Shown piece after piece: positions 45,125 to 56,195 of a DNA stretch of 64,000 nt. The notes beneath the pieces were generated by a model. The model was not told the DNA's origin. It saw nothing but the letters and a program-made list of their open reading frames with translations, and ran no database searches. Numbering within the stretch: position 1 is the stretch's first letter; each line of letters starts with the position of its first letter. The stretch spans positions 62,408,327 to 62,472,326 of the forward strand of contig OY829539.1 in assembly GCA_963691705.1 (NCBI GenBank). Reading direction: 5' to 3'. Source of the stretch: Viola odorata. Its lineage: Eukaryota; Streptophyta; Magnoliopsida; Malpighiales; Violaceae. Made by a program: the position numbers and the translations under genes.

Positions 45125-46477
45125 ATGGAGCAGCCGCAGCGCCGCCCTCATTTCCTGGTCGTAGCATTTCCAACCCAAGGTCACATAAACCCAGCTCTCC
45201 AATTCGCCAATCGCCTCCTCCATGTTGGCGCGCATGTCACCTTCGCCACCACCAAAAGTGCTCATTCCCAAATAGCCAAAACCGGAGCTTACCATCCCAA
45301 CCCCAACAACAACCAGTTATCCTTCGCCGCCTTCTCCGATGGATCTGAACATGGGTTCGATCTCGGCGGCGACATCGTGCACTATATGGCCCAGCTTAGG
45401 ACTCACAGCACAAAAACTCTGTCCCAAATCATCTCCTCAAATGCTAACGATGGTAAGAATTCATTCACTTGCGTGGTGTACTCCATCCTGCTACCTTGGG
45501 TGGCCACGGTGGCGCATGAATTTCACCTCCCCGCAACGCTTCTGTGGCTCCAAGCTGCTGCTGTTTTTCAGATCTACCACTCTTACTTCGACGGAGGGTA
45601 TGAGGATAGTATCGCTCGTACTTTATCTGATCCTGATTTTTCGCTGAAATTACATGGATTGCCATCTCTCGCCAGTTCAGATCTACCTTCCTTCTTCAGT
45701 CCGGAGAACACGCGCCCTCACGCGCTTCCTACGTTCAAAGAGCATTTTGATATCCTCGCCGGAGAGAGAAACCCAAAGGTGCTTGTCAACACTTTTGACG
45801 AGTTAGAATTTGACACGTTGAAGACGTTAAGCGGTAAGGGTAGATTTGTTGGGGTGGGCCCACTGATTCCTGAGAAGAAATATGATCCGTCGGATTCTGA
45901 TGCTTCCTTAATCCAATGGCTGAGCTCAAAGCAAGAATCATCGGTGATTTACATTGCATTCGGTAGCCTGTCAGTGACGTCAAAACAACAAGTGGATGAA
46001 ATGGCAAAAGCCCTGCTAGATTTGGGCCGTCCATTCGTGTGGGTCAATAAATCGGACGCCCGAGAGCATGTTCTCACGCAAAAACTGAAGGACCAAGGCA
46101 AAACGGTGCCGTGGTGCTGTCAAGTGGGGATATTGTCGCACCCCGCGATCGGGTGTTTCATGACGCACTGTGGATGGAATTCGACGCTTGAAAGCTTGGG
46201 TTGCGGTGTTCCGATGGTGGCGTTTCCGCAGTGGGCGGATCAGATGACGAACACGAAGATGGTGGTGGATGTGTGGAAGACGGGGGTGAGGGTGAGGGTG
46301 AGTGGAGATGGGGTGGTGGAAGCGGCGGAGATAAAACGGTGCGTGGAGGTGGTGATGATGGGAGATGGTGAGATGGGATTGAATGCCAAGAAGTGGAAGG
46401 ATTTGGCGGGGAAGAGTTCCCAAGATGTAAGCGGCTCTGCTTACAAGAATATTAAGGCCTTTGTGGAGGAATTCTGA
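45125..46477 (+). CDS. UDP-glycosyltransferase, UGT75-like
   Basis: A single-exon 450-aa family-1 glycosyltransferase. The N-terminus P-H-F-L-V-V-A-F-P-T-Q-G-H-I-N-P-A holds the catalytic His. The PSPG box starts at Trp330 and includes L-S-H-P-A-I-G-C-F, H-C-G-W-N-S-T-L-E and ends P-Q-W-A-D-Q; the final Gln favours UDP-glucose. The box resembles UGT75 enzymes, which include anthocyanin 5-O- and other glucosyltransferases; the acceptor is not predictable. A C-C pair replaces the more common C-S/C-P after the first Trp. The start was chosen at M-E-Q-P; an in-frame ATG at 45065 would add 20 residues that do not look family-like. The frame is intact. The copia 3' LTR lies 106 bases upstream. Confidence 0.95.
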   Translation: MEQPQRRPHFLVVAFPTQGHINPALQFANRLLHVGAHVTFATTKSAHSQIAKTGAYHPNPNNNQLSFAAFSDGSEHGFDLGGDIVHYMAQLRTHSTKTLSQIISSNANDGKNSFTCVVYSILLPWVATVAHEFHLPATLLWLQAAAVFQIYHSYFDGGYEDSIARTLSDPDFSLKLHGLPSLASSDLPSFFSPENTRPHALPTFKEHFDILAGERNPKVLVNTFDELEFDTLKTLSGKGRFVGVGPLIPEKKYDPSDSDASLIQWLSSKQESSVIYIAFGSLSVTSKQQVDEMAKALLDLGRPFVWVNKSDAREHVLTQKLKDQGKTVPWCCQVGILSHPAIGCFMTHCGWNSTLESLGCGVPMVAFPQWADQMTNTKMVVDVWKTGVRVRVSGDGVVEAAEIKRCVEVVMMGDGEMGLNAKKWKDLAGKSSQDVSGSAYKNIKAFVEEF

Positions 46478-48159
46478 TTGTAACTTAAGGCTTGATTACT
46501 ATCTACTAGTTGGTACTAAATTAGTAGTAAAATCTCGAGTTCGTCTGTCAATTTCAGCTTGCTTGGCTTTTGTACACCAAACCTCTTCACCGTTTTTTTC
46601 TTCCATTCAATCCCGTTAAATACGTAAGTGGCATCAACAAACTATATATTATATTTATAATTTTTGTATTGATGTGGCTCAACCACATCTTATTTACAAT
46701 GCCATAAATATTGCTACAAAAAGTTATAAAAAAATAAGGAAAAGTCTAAAAATTATTTGAAACTAAAAAATAATAATAAAACAATTTTTTTAAAATAAAA
46801 ATGAAGGTGAGTCCAAACCACCAAAATTAGCTTATAATTTTTTTTACCAAAATCAATATATTCGTAAATATCAAAATTAATTTGTTGAAGTGGTACGTTG
46901 GGTCTATCCTACAAAGATTGGATAATTATCGAAGAGAGTTGATTAGTGTGACTAATAAAGTATGTAAATTAGAATAATACAAGAAAATATTAGTGCTAAA
47001 TATAAACTTAAAATACATAAAATGTGATTTATAAACTTTGATCTGTCATAATTTTACAATCAGTGTATATTGAAAATGTATTATAAATGGATTTCGTGTC
47101 AGTTTTCGAGACCTTTGATTTACAAACAATTTGGGTTAATGCACCCTCCGGCCACAAATATTTGTCATTTAATTTTAGTCAGTTTAAACATTTTTTTATT
47201 TTTATTGGTTCCAAATATTTTATTCGTTAGTTCAATATAGTCCCAACTGTTAAAAAAACGGTGACGGAGACAAATTTAGTTATATTTGAATATTTTAATA
47301 TATTTTTTTAAAAATTTACCCCTCTCTTGTTGAAGAAGGAAAAAAAAAGTGATATTTTATCTAGAAATAATTTATTTCCCTCCAACTTTGGCTTCTATTT
47401 TTACAGATTTCCACATTTTTACAGTTTTGAAAATTTTGGACATGCGCTCTTTGACTTAAGACAGGAGTTTGATTTGAATCCGAATATGAGTAGTGGAATC
47501 GGCGTTTACATCTTATATCGACTTATCAAAATAAGAAAAATGGGTAAAAGTTACCCTTCCATATTTATATCATATATTAGGATAAACCACTACATTTGAA
47601 ATTTAGTTAAATAAGTTAATGTGTTTGTTCATTTGATCTACATTAGTCACTCCTACGTAAAAATAACTATACCTCATTTGGATACATTATAAGGCTATAC
47701 TTACATAGATTTTTTTTTTAAAGTGACACATCATAAAAAGCAACGTCATACACTCACTTTGCAACTGAAAAAAATAAAATAATGGATCAAAATATCCAAA
47801 AATAAAAACTCGAACGAGATCATAATAATATCCTCATTTTCCCACGGTAAAACATCTAGTAAGATCAAAATAATAAACCACTACATTTGTCTACTCAATT
47901 TTATTTATTTATTTGGTTTCTTTGCTATGTCATTTTTACTTTTATTTATTTTTAAATTTAATTTCTAAGTCAACATAACCTTATATTATTTTTTTAGATA
48001 TCAAACGAAGTACAGCTATTTTTAGGAAATAATGCAGTGGTTTATTTGTCTTAATTAAAAATATAACCATTTATCCTGATATATAATACAAATGTAGATG
48101 TAAATTTTACTCTATTTTCTCAAAACAAAAATATAGCAAAAGAAAGTGATTGTTTAATA
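46478..48159. other. UGT 3' flank and start of the duplicated intergenic block, copy 1
   Basis: From about 46683 the sequence matches 61794 onward at roughly 90% (landmarks: ttatttacaatgccataaat, ggtctatcctacaaagattg, tggacatgcgctctttgac). About 450 bases at 47660-48110 have no match in the second copy. No gene is recognised. An open frame at 47327-47599 is shadowed by the same DNA in copy 2, where it is not kept, so it is probably not coding. Confidence 0.7.
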
Positions 48160-48407
48160 CTCCCTCTGGCACGAATTAAATGACTTCCTCGCATCCCAAT
48201 ATTCAGTAGGGAAAACATATTAAGGAGGCCGGATGACTCACTATTTGACACCAAAAAATTCCGTACTTTTTTTCGAACGTACGTTAATCGTTAACGTACT
48301 TTCGAGAAAAAATTCGGGGCAAAATTGTCTCAAATAGTGACTGTTCCGGCCGCCTTATGATACGTTCCGAAACAGTAAAAGCAAATACTAAAACGTACCG
48401 GAGGGAG
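48160..48407. mobile_element. Stowaway-like MITE, copy b (248 bp)
   Basis: Ends CTCCCTCTGGCACG / CTCCCTCCGGTACG (right end reverse-complemented), with TA at 48158-48159 and 48408-48409. The right terminal repeat is about 12 bases shorter than in other copies. Its empty site is kept at 62810-62811 in the duplicated block. Confidence 0.9.
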
Positions 48408-48501
48408 TATAATTTATATTTATTGACATAAAAAGCTATCGTTAATCCTAACCACTAATTTTAAACAAACGATTAAAATTTAACTAATATGATATATTAT
48501 A

Positions 48502-48761
48502 CTCCCTCTGGTCCGAAATGTATGACTTCCTCGCATCCCAATATTCAGTAGGGAACGCATATCGAGGAGGTCGGATGATGCACTATTTGACCCCAAAAAA
48601 TTCCATACTTTTTTTCGAACGTACGTTAATCCTTAACGTACTTCCGAGAAAAAATTCGGGGCAAAATTGTCTCAAATAGTGACTATTTCGACCGTCTTAA
48701 GATACGTTCCGGAATAGTAAAAGCAAATGCTAAAACGTCATACATTTCAGACCGGAAGGAG
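48502..48761. mobile_element. Stowaway-like MITE, copy c (260 bp)
   Basis: Left end CTCCCTCTGGTCCGAAATGT and right end CTCCTTCCGGTCTGAAATGT (reverse-complemented), with TA borders at 48500-48501 and 48762-48763. Orthologous to copy e in the duplicated block. Confidence 0.9.
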
Positions 48762-49280
48762 TATCAGTCAAAACATCAGGAGAGTGGAATCTCTAAAATT
48801 CTAATAGTTACCGTTGAAAAAGCGAGGTAAATGTTGTCCTAACATAAATTGGTAATTTCTTCACATATCGATGGATTTAAGTTCGTCCAAAGGTGTTCAA
48901 ATCTTTTTGATAAACATATATATGGGTCAAAATCTTCAAACGAGACTCAGCAAAGTATTACTCCCTCCGTCCATTTTTAATGGACGCGAGGGAGTAAAAA
49001 TGGTGTCCATTAATAATGGACGTCTTCAGTGGCAATGACAACAACGCCCTCAACGTCGTTGCCTTAAGCCTGAGTCACACATGGGCAAAATTGGCAAGGC
49101 AGTGGAAATAAGGGGACACGGGTTCTGCACAACACAGACTCAAGATCCACTCTCTCTCTCCTCAACACCCATCGCTCTCCTTCTCTCAAATTTCTTCTTC
49201 AAAAAATTAGGATTTTTCATCAGTGATTTCGGCGTGGAGATGCTTAAATTGGGGTTATTTTGCCATCAATATTGTCTGCA

Positions 49281-49401
49281 ATGAGGAGATGCAAAGCAGG
49301 GCCACGCGAGGTCCCAACTCCGGCAGCGGAGACGCTTGCAATCAGCACGGCGGTGGCCGCCATGGAGGAAGAAGTTCGCAGGTGCCTCAAAGGCTTTGAA
49401 G
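49281..49401 (+). pseudogene. captured exon-like segment, unrecognised
   Basis: A frame beginning M-R-R-C-K-A-G-P-R-E-V-P and containing A-V-A-A-M-E-E-E-V-R-R-C-L-K-G-F-E, followed by a possible GT donor. It is GC-richer than the surroundings and preceded by a CT-rich leader typical of a plant 5'UTR. I do not recognise the source gene. Confidence 0.45.
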
Positions 49402-49610
49402 GTCCGTTAATTATCTCTTTAGTCCTTCTTCTTGATTTTCAAAAGCAAGAATCAATTTCAATTTCAATTGTAATTTATTTTCGTTTCTTTGTTTCAGATT
49501 TGTTTCAGATTTTGGAGAAGAAAGCAGAGGTTTGATTCTTGTTCTTTTTTCCCAATCCTTGATTTATTCACAGATTTGTTGGGTTAATTTTTGGTGACAT
49601 TAAATTGCAG

Positions 49611-49698
49611 CCTCAAGTGGTGACTGTGGTGCTGAAGGTGTTCATGCATTGTGAAGCTTGTGCAATGGGAATCAAGAAACGGAGACAGAGGATGAAAG
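49611..49698 (+). pseudogene. captured exon of a heavy-metal-associated (HMA/HIPP) protein
   Basis: An 88-base exon between an AG acceptor and a GT donor. It reads V-V-T-V-V-L-K-V-F-M-H-C-E-A-C-A, then I-K-K-R-x-Q-R-M-K-G. This is the first strand, the metal-binding C-x-x-C loop and the start of helix 1 of an HMA domain, as in heavy-metal-associated isoprenylated plant proteins. The phase-1 donor after M-K also fits those genes. The rest of the domain (second strand onward) is missing; the next 300 bases have no HMA text. A short preceding exon (about 49498-49530, I-L-E-K-K-A-E) may belong to it. Confidence 0.75.
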
Positions 49699-50023
49699 GT
49701 ACGAACACAGTTTTGTTTATTTTTTCAAGAAAGTGGCAGTAAATTGGGTCCCTTTGCTCCATCCATCTGTTGCTCATGCAAATTGCGGTTCCACTTTTCT
49801 CTTCAGTTAGATTTATTGGTGATTCACGGTTTTTAATTTCTTGTTAACCAAAAACATAATATAGTTTTCATTTCTTGGTGTTGTTTTGGTGGAGACGTGT
49901 GAAGTTATGAGCCATGTTAGGAACTGCTGATTTTTGTATTCGTTTGCAATCGTGTCTGCTAATATCAGTATATAGATTTGTGTTTGATCTTCATTTCTTG
50001 TTGTTGTTTTGGTGTAGTTTTGC

Positions 50024-50131
50024 CAGCAGTTCAGATCTTCAACTCCTCCTAAGAATCCTACTCAGGATTTGATCTCCGCAGTCAAGAATCTTCTCCGTCG
50101 CAGCTTGGATTCTCCATGGAAGAAGAAATGA
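50024..50131 (+). pseudogene. captured exon-like segment, unrecognised
   Basis: A frame reading Q-Q-F-R-S-S-T-P-P-K-N-P-T-Q-D-L-I-S-A-V-K-N-L-L (split: first part at about 50024, second at about 50063), then a stop after S-P-W-K-K-K. It has a coding look (charged, non-repetitive), but I do not know its family. Confidence 0.35.
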
Positions 50132-50438
50132 TCAGTTTTTCCCTCTTCTTCTTCCTCTTCCGTCACTAAAAGCAGCTGAGTTTGCCTTATTTTCCCTTCT
50201 CCATTTAGGTGTTTCTTCTCTCTACTGTTGGTTTATGCAAACGTACCCACCAAATTGATACTTATGTTATCATAGACCTTCTTTTGGTGGAATCATAATG
50301 GTATTTGTGCTTTTCAGGATTATATACCTATAGTGTTTGATAATTTCAGTGCAAACAAGGCAAATGGTTACTTCATGTTGCTTTGCCTTGTTAATTATGG
50401 AAGTATTTAACCATTTCTTGCTGGTGTTGCTTTTCTAG

Positions 50439-51629
50439 GTGAAGTTTGAGAATGAAAAGAATCTTCGTATCAAAGCCGAGTCATCAGCAGCTTCTGCTGA
50501 GGATAAAGCAAGAGTTTTAGATGGGAACCTTAATCAGCTCTGTGAAATTGAAAGAGAGAAAAGACGCCTCAATAATGAACTTGCACTGTTGAAAAGAGAA
50601 TCCAAATTTTCTATTTCCAGAATTGGTACAGATGTGAGATGCTAAGTTTTGGAATGTCTTTGTAATTAGCCTCGCCAATGAGCTTATATATTTCTTAACT
50701 TCCACATTTTCTTACTCTTAGCTAGAGAAAATGGAATGCAGAGCTAAACATGCAGAGAAAGAATCAGAGCTGCTGATGGGGCAGCAGGAAGAACTCAGAA
50801 GACAACTCAATGAGGTTTATTTTTTATAATTATGTTTTTATAAGCTCAAAATTCAAGTACGGTTAAATTTCTGTTATGTTTAAATGTATGACACGAGGAT
50901 TGCTCTTACCCCAAGAATTCATGTCTGTGATGTTTCTGTTTGCAGTGTTTGCAGCAGAGAAGTGAATTAGAGAAGAAAATGTTAAGTTTCACAGTTCAAG
51001 AAGGTTCTTCTATTGATAGCAGTATTTTGGTTAAGCATCTGCAAGAAGAGCTAAGAAATTATGTGAGTTTGGTTTCCAGTTTCAGTGCATTAGTGCCTTT
51101 GTATTCCTTGTTGTGCACTCTCATTTTAGGACATACTACAGACTTAGGTTTTCTTCAATCTCCAAATTTCGTTGGTATGGAGTAAGAGGCTTTCATGGTT
51201 TGTTGGTTTGCAATATACCTATAGTTTTCATTTGTGCCATTCTTTGTTTGGAGATTGCTATTTCTTTCTTTTTGCCTTGTTTTAGACATTAGATTCTTCC
51301 TAAGTTTGGGTAGGCACACTTTGTTATAACTCCAGTTCTGCTTAACTAGATAGCCTTGGAAAATTAATGGATGTAGCTTGTGATTATGCTCTGTTGGTTG
51401 CTGTCAAATTGCATGCAAACAAATGAAAACTTTGATCCTGAATTTTGAATTTCAATCATGGCCTGGGCTTGGCCAACAACAGTACACATTTCTTAAAATG
51501 AAAGCTGCTCTACTTTGCTTTTATATTTGAGATCAGGCCAGTTCATATGATGAATATTCTATTTAAATTGAACTTTATGTTTTCCAGTTGTCTGAAGTTG
51601 ATCATGGTTCGTTATTAGTGCGGTTTGAG
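50439..51629 (+). pseudogene. captured coiled-coil exons, MAD1-like
   Basis: Exons 50439-50633, 50722-50814, 50946-51062 and 51588-51629 are in one phase and separated by GT-AG introns. They encode a continuous heptad-rich coiled coil: E-N-E-K-N-L-R-I-K-A-E-S-S-A-A, then E-K-R-R-L-N-N-E-L-A-L-L-K-R-E, then L-M-G-Q-Q-E-E-L-R and H-L-Q-E-E-L-R-N-Y. This resembles the coiled-coil part of plant mitotic checkpoint protein MAD1, from memory of the family; another long coiled-coil protein is possible. The beginning and end of a MAD1 protein are absent. It lies wholly within the Stowaway-ended element. Confidence 0.6.
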
Positions 51630-52224
51630 GTGAGAAACATGCAGTATCGTCCTCTGCAATCTCCTCCAGCCCTTCCCAATCATTTGAATGCGAATCATTG
51701 TCAAGACTTGAGGACGCCATCAATTAAACAAGTGGATTACCTTTGAGTATATGCAATCGGTGAAATAAAATCAAGATGTTTTTTGGTTGATTACATTTTG
51801 ATTATGATGGTAAGTAAGAATAGATCAAAATGAACGTGGCAGCTGTTTCAAATTATGGATAGTAAGAACAGAACAGTGCAGGCTGATGGAGGGAAGCAAT
51901 TAAATTTGCTTTAGCTGATTTGGGCGGGTAAGCCAAATTAATTAGGCTGTTTTATTTTGAAATTTGAACATTGGGCTGGGTGGGCCAACGGAGGACAATT
52001 CCATTTTCAAAATAAACCATTAAAATCAAATGGGAAAAATTCAATTGTGCCAACGGAGGACATTTCACAATGGGCCGTAGAAGCACAGTGGAAGCCCATG
52101 CGGTGGATTCAACTTTTTGGTCTGTCCATTTCACAGACAAAATCAGATGGCAGCTGACTGTGTCAGCTGCCTTAATACCAACGCCCAGCTCCCTCGCGTC
52201 CATTAAAAATGGACGGAGGGAGTA

Positions 52225-53462
52225 GCTTTTAGCAGCGAAATAGTCTAAGCTGAGGACGGGAATTAAAATAATAATTAGTGAAAGTATTTTTAATATTAAA
52301 TAATTATTTTTTAATATTAAATAAATTGATCAATAAGTAATATTTTTTCTTTTCTACATTAAATAAATTAATCATAAAATACCTAAAAAACTGCAAATGT
52401 TATTTATTTGAAATCAATTTTTTTAACCCAAATTGTCATTTAAAATAAAGTGTACTGTTTTGTATCACTCAACTCCTTGACGTTGATTAAATTGTTTCAT
52501 TCAATATAAAATCCTTCTTTACTTTTGAACGTATATATCAATCTTACTCCTTAACGCTGACATGACATCTATCCAAAAATTTAATATGTCACGATAACAT
52601 TAGAAAGGCATGTGTCGTTGTTGGCTGGTTCTTTCTAACATTACAATTACGTTGGCTGCCAGAATTCTTCTTGATGTGCTCTTTTCAATAAGATCCCCAA
52701 CTTTTTTTTAAATGGTGTTTGTTTATCATCACTGAAAATGTCGATGAACATCATTGCAATTTGAATAATTATAAAGACTTGAATTTAAGATTTATTTTTT
52801 GAATTTTATAGAAAGTAACACTGAATTACGTGTCGTTGTTACAATAATTCATTTTTTTATATTATGTAAGAGATATGAGCAATATTAAAAAATAATTATT
52901 TATAAATCATAGTCATAACTAAATAACTAAGAATTAAATGCAAGTAGGTCGGTTACACTTTAATTATTTAAATTAAATACTTTATTTATTTATTTACTTT
53001 CATTAGTTCATAATTGAATTTTATTAAAATGAATAATTTACAAGATTTAAAGATTTTATTTTCAAATAATGGTGAACTTATTTCTACAGATTAAATTGTT
53101 ATTATAGTAATTTAAATTTACTCTTTTATTACACAGTGCCACATCTGTGGTATGCATAGAAATCTACCCTACTTTTTGTTTTTAAGCAATTCATAGATAT
53201 AAAACTTAAAAATACATGTAAATTCGGACTATAATTTAAGCAGAAAATATATACATAATTAATGATTTTATTATTATAAAATGATACTATTGAACCAATC
53301 TAATTTTTAATTAATGATATAATATTTAATTTAAACGACATGATGTTATTGGACAAAGCACCATGTAATATACATAGAAATGTGCCTTACTTTAGCAATT
53401 TATAGATTTATTATAAAAATTATGAAACTTTAATTACTATTTATTTTTGTCTTACTTTGTCA
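52225..53462. other. right part of duplicated block (copy 1) and P450 3' flank
   Basis: 52225 to about 52770 matches 63391-63930. The rest is AT-rich DNA downstream of the P450. No gene is seen. Confidence 0.6.
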
Positions 53463-55273
53463 TCAAATACAATTCTTGGGCATAAGGCAGAGAGGATTCT
53501 TCTTGTGCACAGTTATGCCTGGTAATACATCCATATCTATATCTTCCACTTTTGACCCAATTGGCATTTCCCAGTTAAAATTGTGAACAAGATTTGCAAG
53601 TGCAAGCTCCACCACAGCAACTCCCAAACTAATCCCTGGACAACTTCTTCGACCCGCACCAAACGGGACAAGCTCATAATCTTGTCCTCGAAAATCGATC
53701 GAACTCCCAATAAATCTGTCGGGCGAGAACTCTTCTGGATTCTCCCACACTTTCGGGTCCCTTCCGATTGCATACGCATTCACAAAAACTAGGGTTTTAG
53801 CTGGTATATGGTATCCATTTATGTTGCAATCTTGAATTGTTTCTCTCGGTACTAGTAATGGAGCTACTGGATCCATTCTCAACGATTCTTTCACCACTGC
53901 CTTTAAATATGGCAATTTTTCAAGACGGTCTTCATCTACAAACTTTTGCTCATGACCAACCACATTTCTGACTTCATGTTGCACTTTCTTCATCACTGTA
54001 GGGTTCTTTATTAGAGCCGTCATGGCCCAAACCACAGAAGCTGCACTTGTGTCGGAGCCCGCTACAAATATGTTCTGTCAAAAATAAACTCACTATGTTG
54101 AAAGAATATTCTTAACAATATGTATTTATCTTCGGCAAGTATTCTTTGTGAATTTAGTCTAAACAAGTAAAATTCATATTGAGTTTCATTGAAGCAAACA
54201 AATAAAACAATTCAGGTCTGCCAAATCAAAGGCGTTTTCAATTCAATCAAACTTTTGGTTTTTAAAGAACCGAATTCTTGTTCAACCTAATCAATATCCA
54301 ACTCGAGAAAAGAAAAACTACCCTAAATAGCACTTAATAAGCAACAAAACTTGAATTGGAAATGAGGAAATAAATATTATCTCACCATGAGTATTGCTTT
54401 GATGTGATCCCAAGTGATATCAACTGTAAGAGAGCGTTCCTTTCTCAACCGAATTAGCACATCAATAATATCTTCTTGCTCTGGTGTTTGCCTCTGGGGA
54501 TCAAGGTGTTCATCAATCAGTTCTTGATAGAACTGATCCAATTCTTTGAAGTTTTTTTCCAAACGGGCCTCGTATCCAGTCAGTTTATCGGCCCAACCCA
54601 TGAAAGGAAAATAATCAGAAAAACAAAAGACACTGAACAGAGCTTGGGTTTCATTAAGAAGGCTATGAAATCTGCTCCTCTCACTCCCCTCATCCTCATA
54701 CCTCTTGCCAAAACCAATCCTACAAGAAATGGTGCTTGAAAGGGCCAGAAGGGCCTCACTCAAATTAACGGGCCTGCAATTCTCAGCAGCTTTGGATACC
54801 TTTTGGATCATATGGGCCACTTCGAATTCACGTATCGACCGAAAGGCCCGGGCCCGTTTAGAGTGGAAGAGATGAAGGACACAAATTTTTCTCATCTCTC
54901 TCCAATAATCACCGTAGGGTGCAAAAGCTAAATCTAGGCCATTGTAGGACAATTTCCGCTGACCAAGCATGAAAGGTCTATTACAAAAGTTCAAGTCTTG
55001 GGTTTTCATGACCACTTCTGCCATTTTTGCTGATGAGACTACAAGGGTTGCCACAGAACCTAATTTCAAGTACATGACCGGTCCATATTTTTGACAGAGT
55101 TGCCACAATAAACGATGAGGAGCTGGGTTATTGAGTAGGTTTAAGTTTCCAATAATTGGAAGAAGCCTAGGAGGGCCAGGTGGTAGAGGAGTGTTTGGTT
55201 TGGTTCTTGATTTTTGGAGAAAAATCAAGAGGAAAATGGGGAGAGATAAGAGGATGCAAACGATGATCTCCAT
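53463..55273 (-). CDS. cytochrome P450, CYP71 clan
   Basis: Two exons (54386-55273 and 53463-54074) join in phase 0 to 1500 nt, 499 aa. The single intron is at the position typical of CYP71-clan genes, just before the I-helix. Features: N-terminal membrane anchor (residues 3-20), proline hinge P-L-P-P-G-P-P, I-helix A-G-S-D-T-S (301-306), K-helix E-S-L-R (359-362), P-D-R-F, and heme loop P-F-G-A-G-R-R-S-C-P-G with Cys441 as heme ligand. It is an ER-bound monooxygenase dependent on P450 reductase, probably in specialised metabolism. The text is closest to CYP71/CYP83-type sequences; the substrate cannot be told. A TATA-like tatatatatata run lies about 60-75 bases upstream of the start on the gene strand (55332-55346). 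Confidence 0.96.
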
Positions 55274-55934
55274 TTTGATAAACTATATGAAAGTGCTAGG
55301 TGTTACACTTTTGGTTGCCTCTTTTATGTCTATATATATATATAGGTACATCTAGAACAATAGGCGGTATTTTAATTTTAACTTTTTGCTATTTTCCTTG
55401 AAATTTTGTCAGATTTTCATAGTATTTCTCTAATTTCACGCAACTTATTGTTTTATTATTTTTGTAAATTTCTAATAATAATTTAAACTGATAAATTAAA
55501 TAAAAAAATCACATCAATAAAATCATATGGGCGATAACTAGATGTTGTCACAGCCACGTAAGCATTAACTTGTGATAAATGTCAAAAAAACTACTTCCTT
55601 AAAGATTAAATAGATGTGAATTTTCTAATAAATAGTTTTGGCTATTTAGTTTTCTTAAAATCATTTTTTAGATAAACATAAAATTATCTTTAAATAATTT
55701 TAAAAATAAATTATTAGATAATTAATTCATAATTAATGCAATAAAAACAGTTTATTTAATAATTATATAATATTGAAAATGGGTAGGTTTGAATGAGTGG
55801 ATACGCCTTAAATGCCTATAGTTGGACGTCGGTAGGATATTTATTTATTGCTCATATACTCACTCTGTTTTTAAATTGGTATATATAATTATTTACACCC
55901 ATTTAATTTACACCTATTTAAGTATAATTAATTA
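55274..55934. other. P450 promoter region and AT-rich intergenic DNA
   Basis: The part next to 55273 is the P450 leader with a TATA-like run at 55332-55346. The remainder is AT-rich without a gene. Confidence 0.5.
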
Positions 55935-56193
55935 CTCCCTCCAGTCTCAAAAGAATGTCTTCCTCGCATCCCAATATTCAGTAGGGAACGCATATCGAGG
56001 AGGCCGAATGAGGCACTATTTGACCCCAAAAAATCCAAAATTTTTTGTGAACGTACGTTAATCTTTAACGTACTTCCCAGAAAAAATTAGGGGCAAAATT
56101 GTCTCAAATAGTGAGTCTACCGGCCGTTTTAAGATACGTGCCGAAACAGTAAAAGCAAAAGCTAAAACGACATTGTTTTGAGACCGGAGGGAG
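55935..56193. mobile_element. Stowaway-like MITE, copy d (259 bp)
   Basis: Ends CTCCCTCCAGTCTCAAAAGA and CTCCCTCCGGTCTCAAAACA (right end reverse-complemented), with TA at 55933-55934 and 56194-56195. The body matches the other four copies. Confidence 0.9.
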
Positions 56194-56195
56194 TA

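Larger units (their letters stand above)
48961..52222. mobile_element. 3.26-kb Stowaway-ended element carrying gene fragments (Pack-type)
   Basis: Exact 34-bp terminal inverted repeats lie at 48961-48994 and 52189-52222. Each repeat is itself nearly palindromic: CTCCCTC...GTCCATT then AATGGAC...GAGGGAG. TA is duplicated at 48959-48960 and 52223-52224. The paralogous block at 63390-63391 has a single TA and no element, with matching flanks on both sides, so this is an insertion. Inside are a pyrimidine-rich leader, an HMA-domain exon, and a set of coiled-coil exons with their introns, all in the plus direction. No transposase is seen. Retained introns show capture at the DNA level. Confidence 0.85.
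46683..52800. repeat. segmental duplication, copy 1 (expanded by insertions)
   Basis: Collinear with 61794 to the window end. Copy 1 additionally holds the MITE at 48160-48407 and the 3.26-kb element at 48961-52222, both missing from copy 2 with intact TA sites. The MITE at 48502 is matched by that at 62897 and predates the duplication. Confidence 0.9.

Noticed and set aside
47327..47599. A 90-codon frame in the duplicated block
   Set aside because: The second copy (about 62440-62700) has indels that break the frame, so it is unlikely to be coding.
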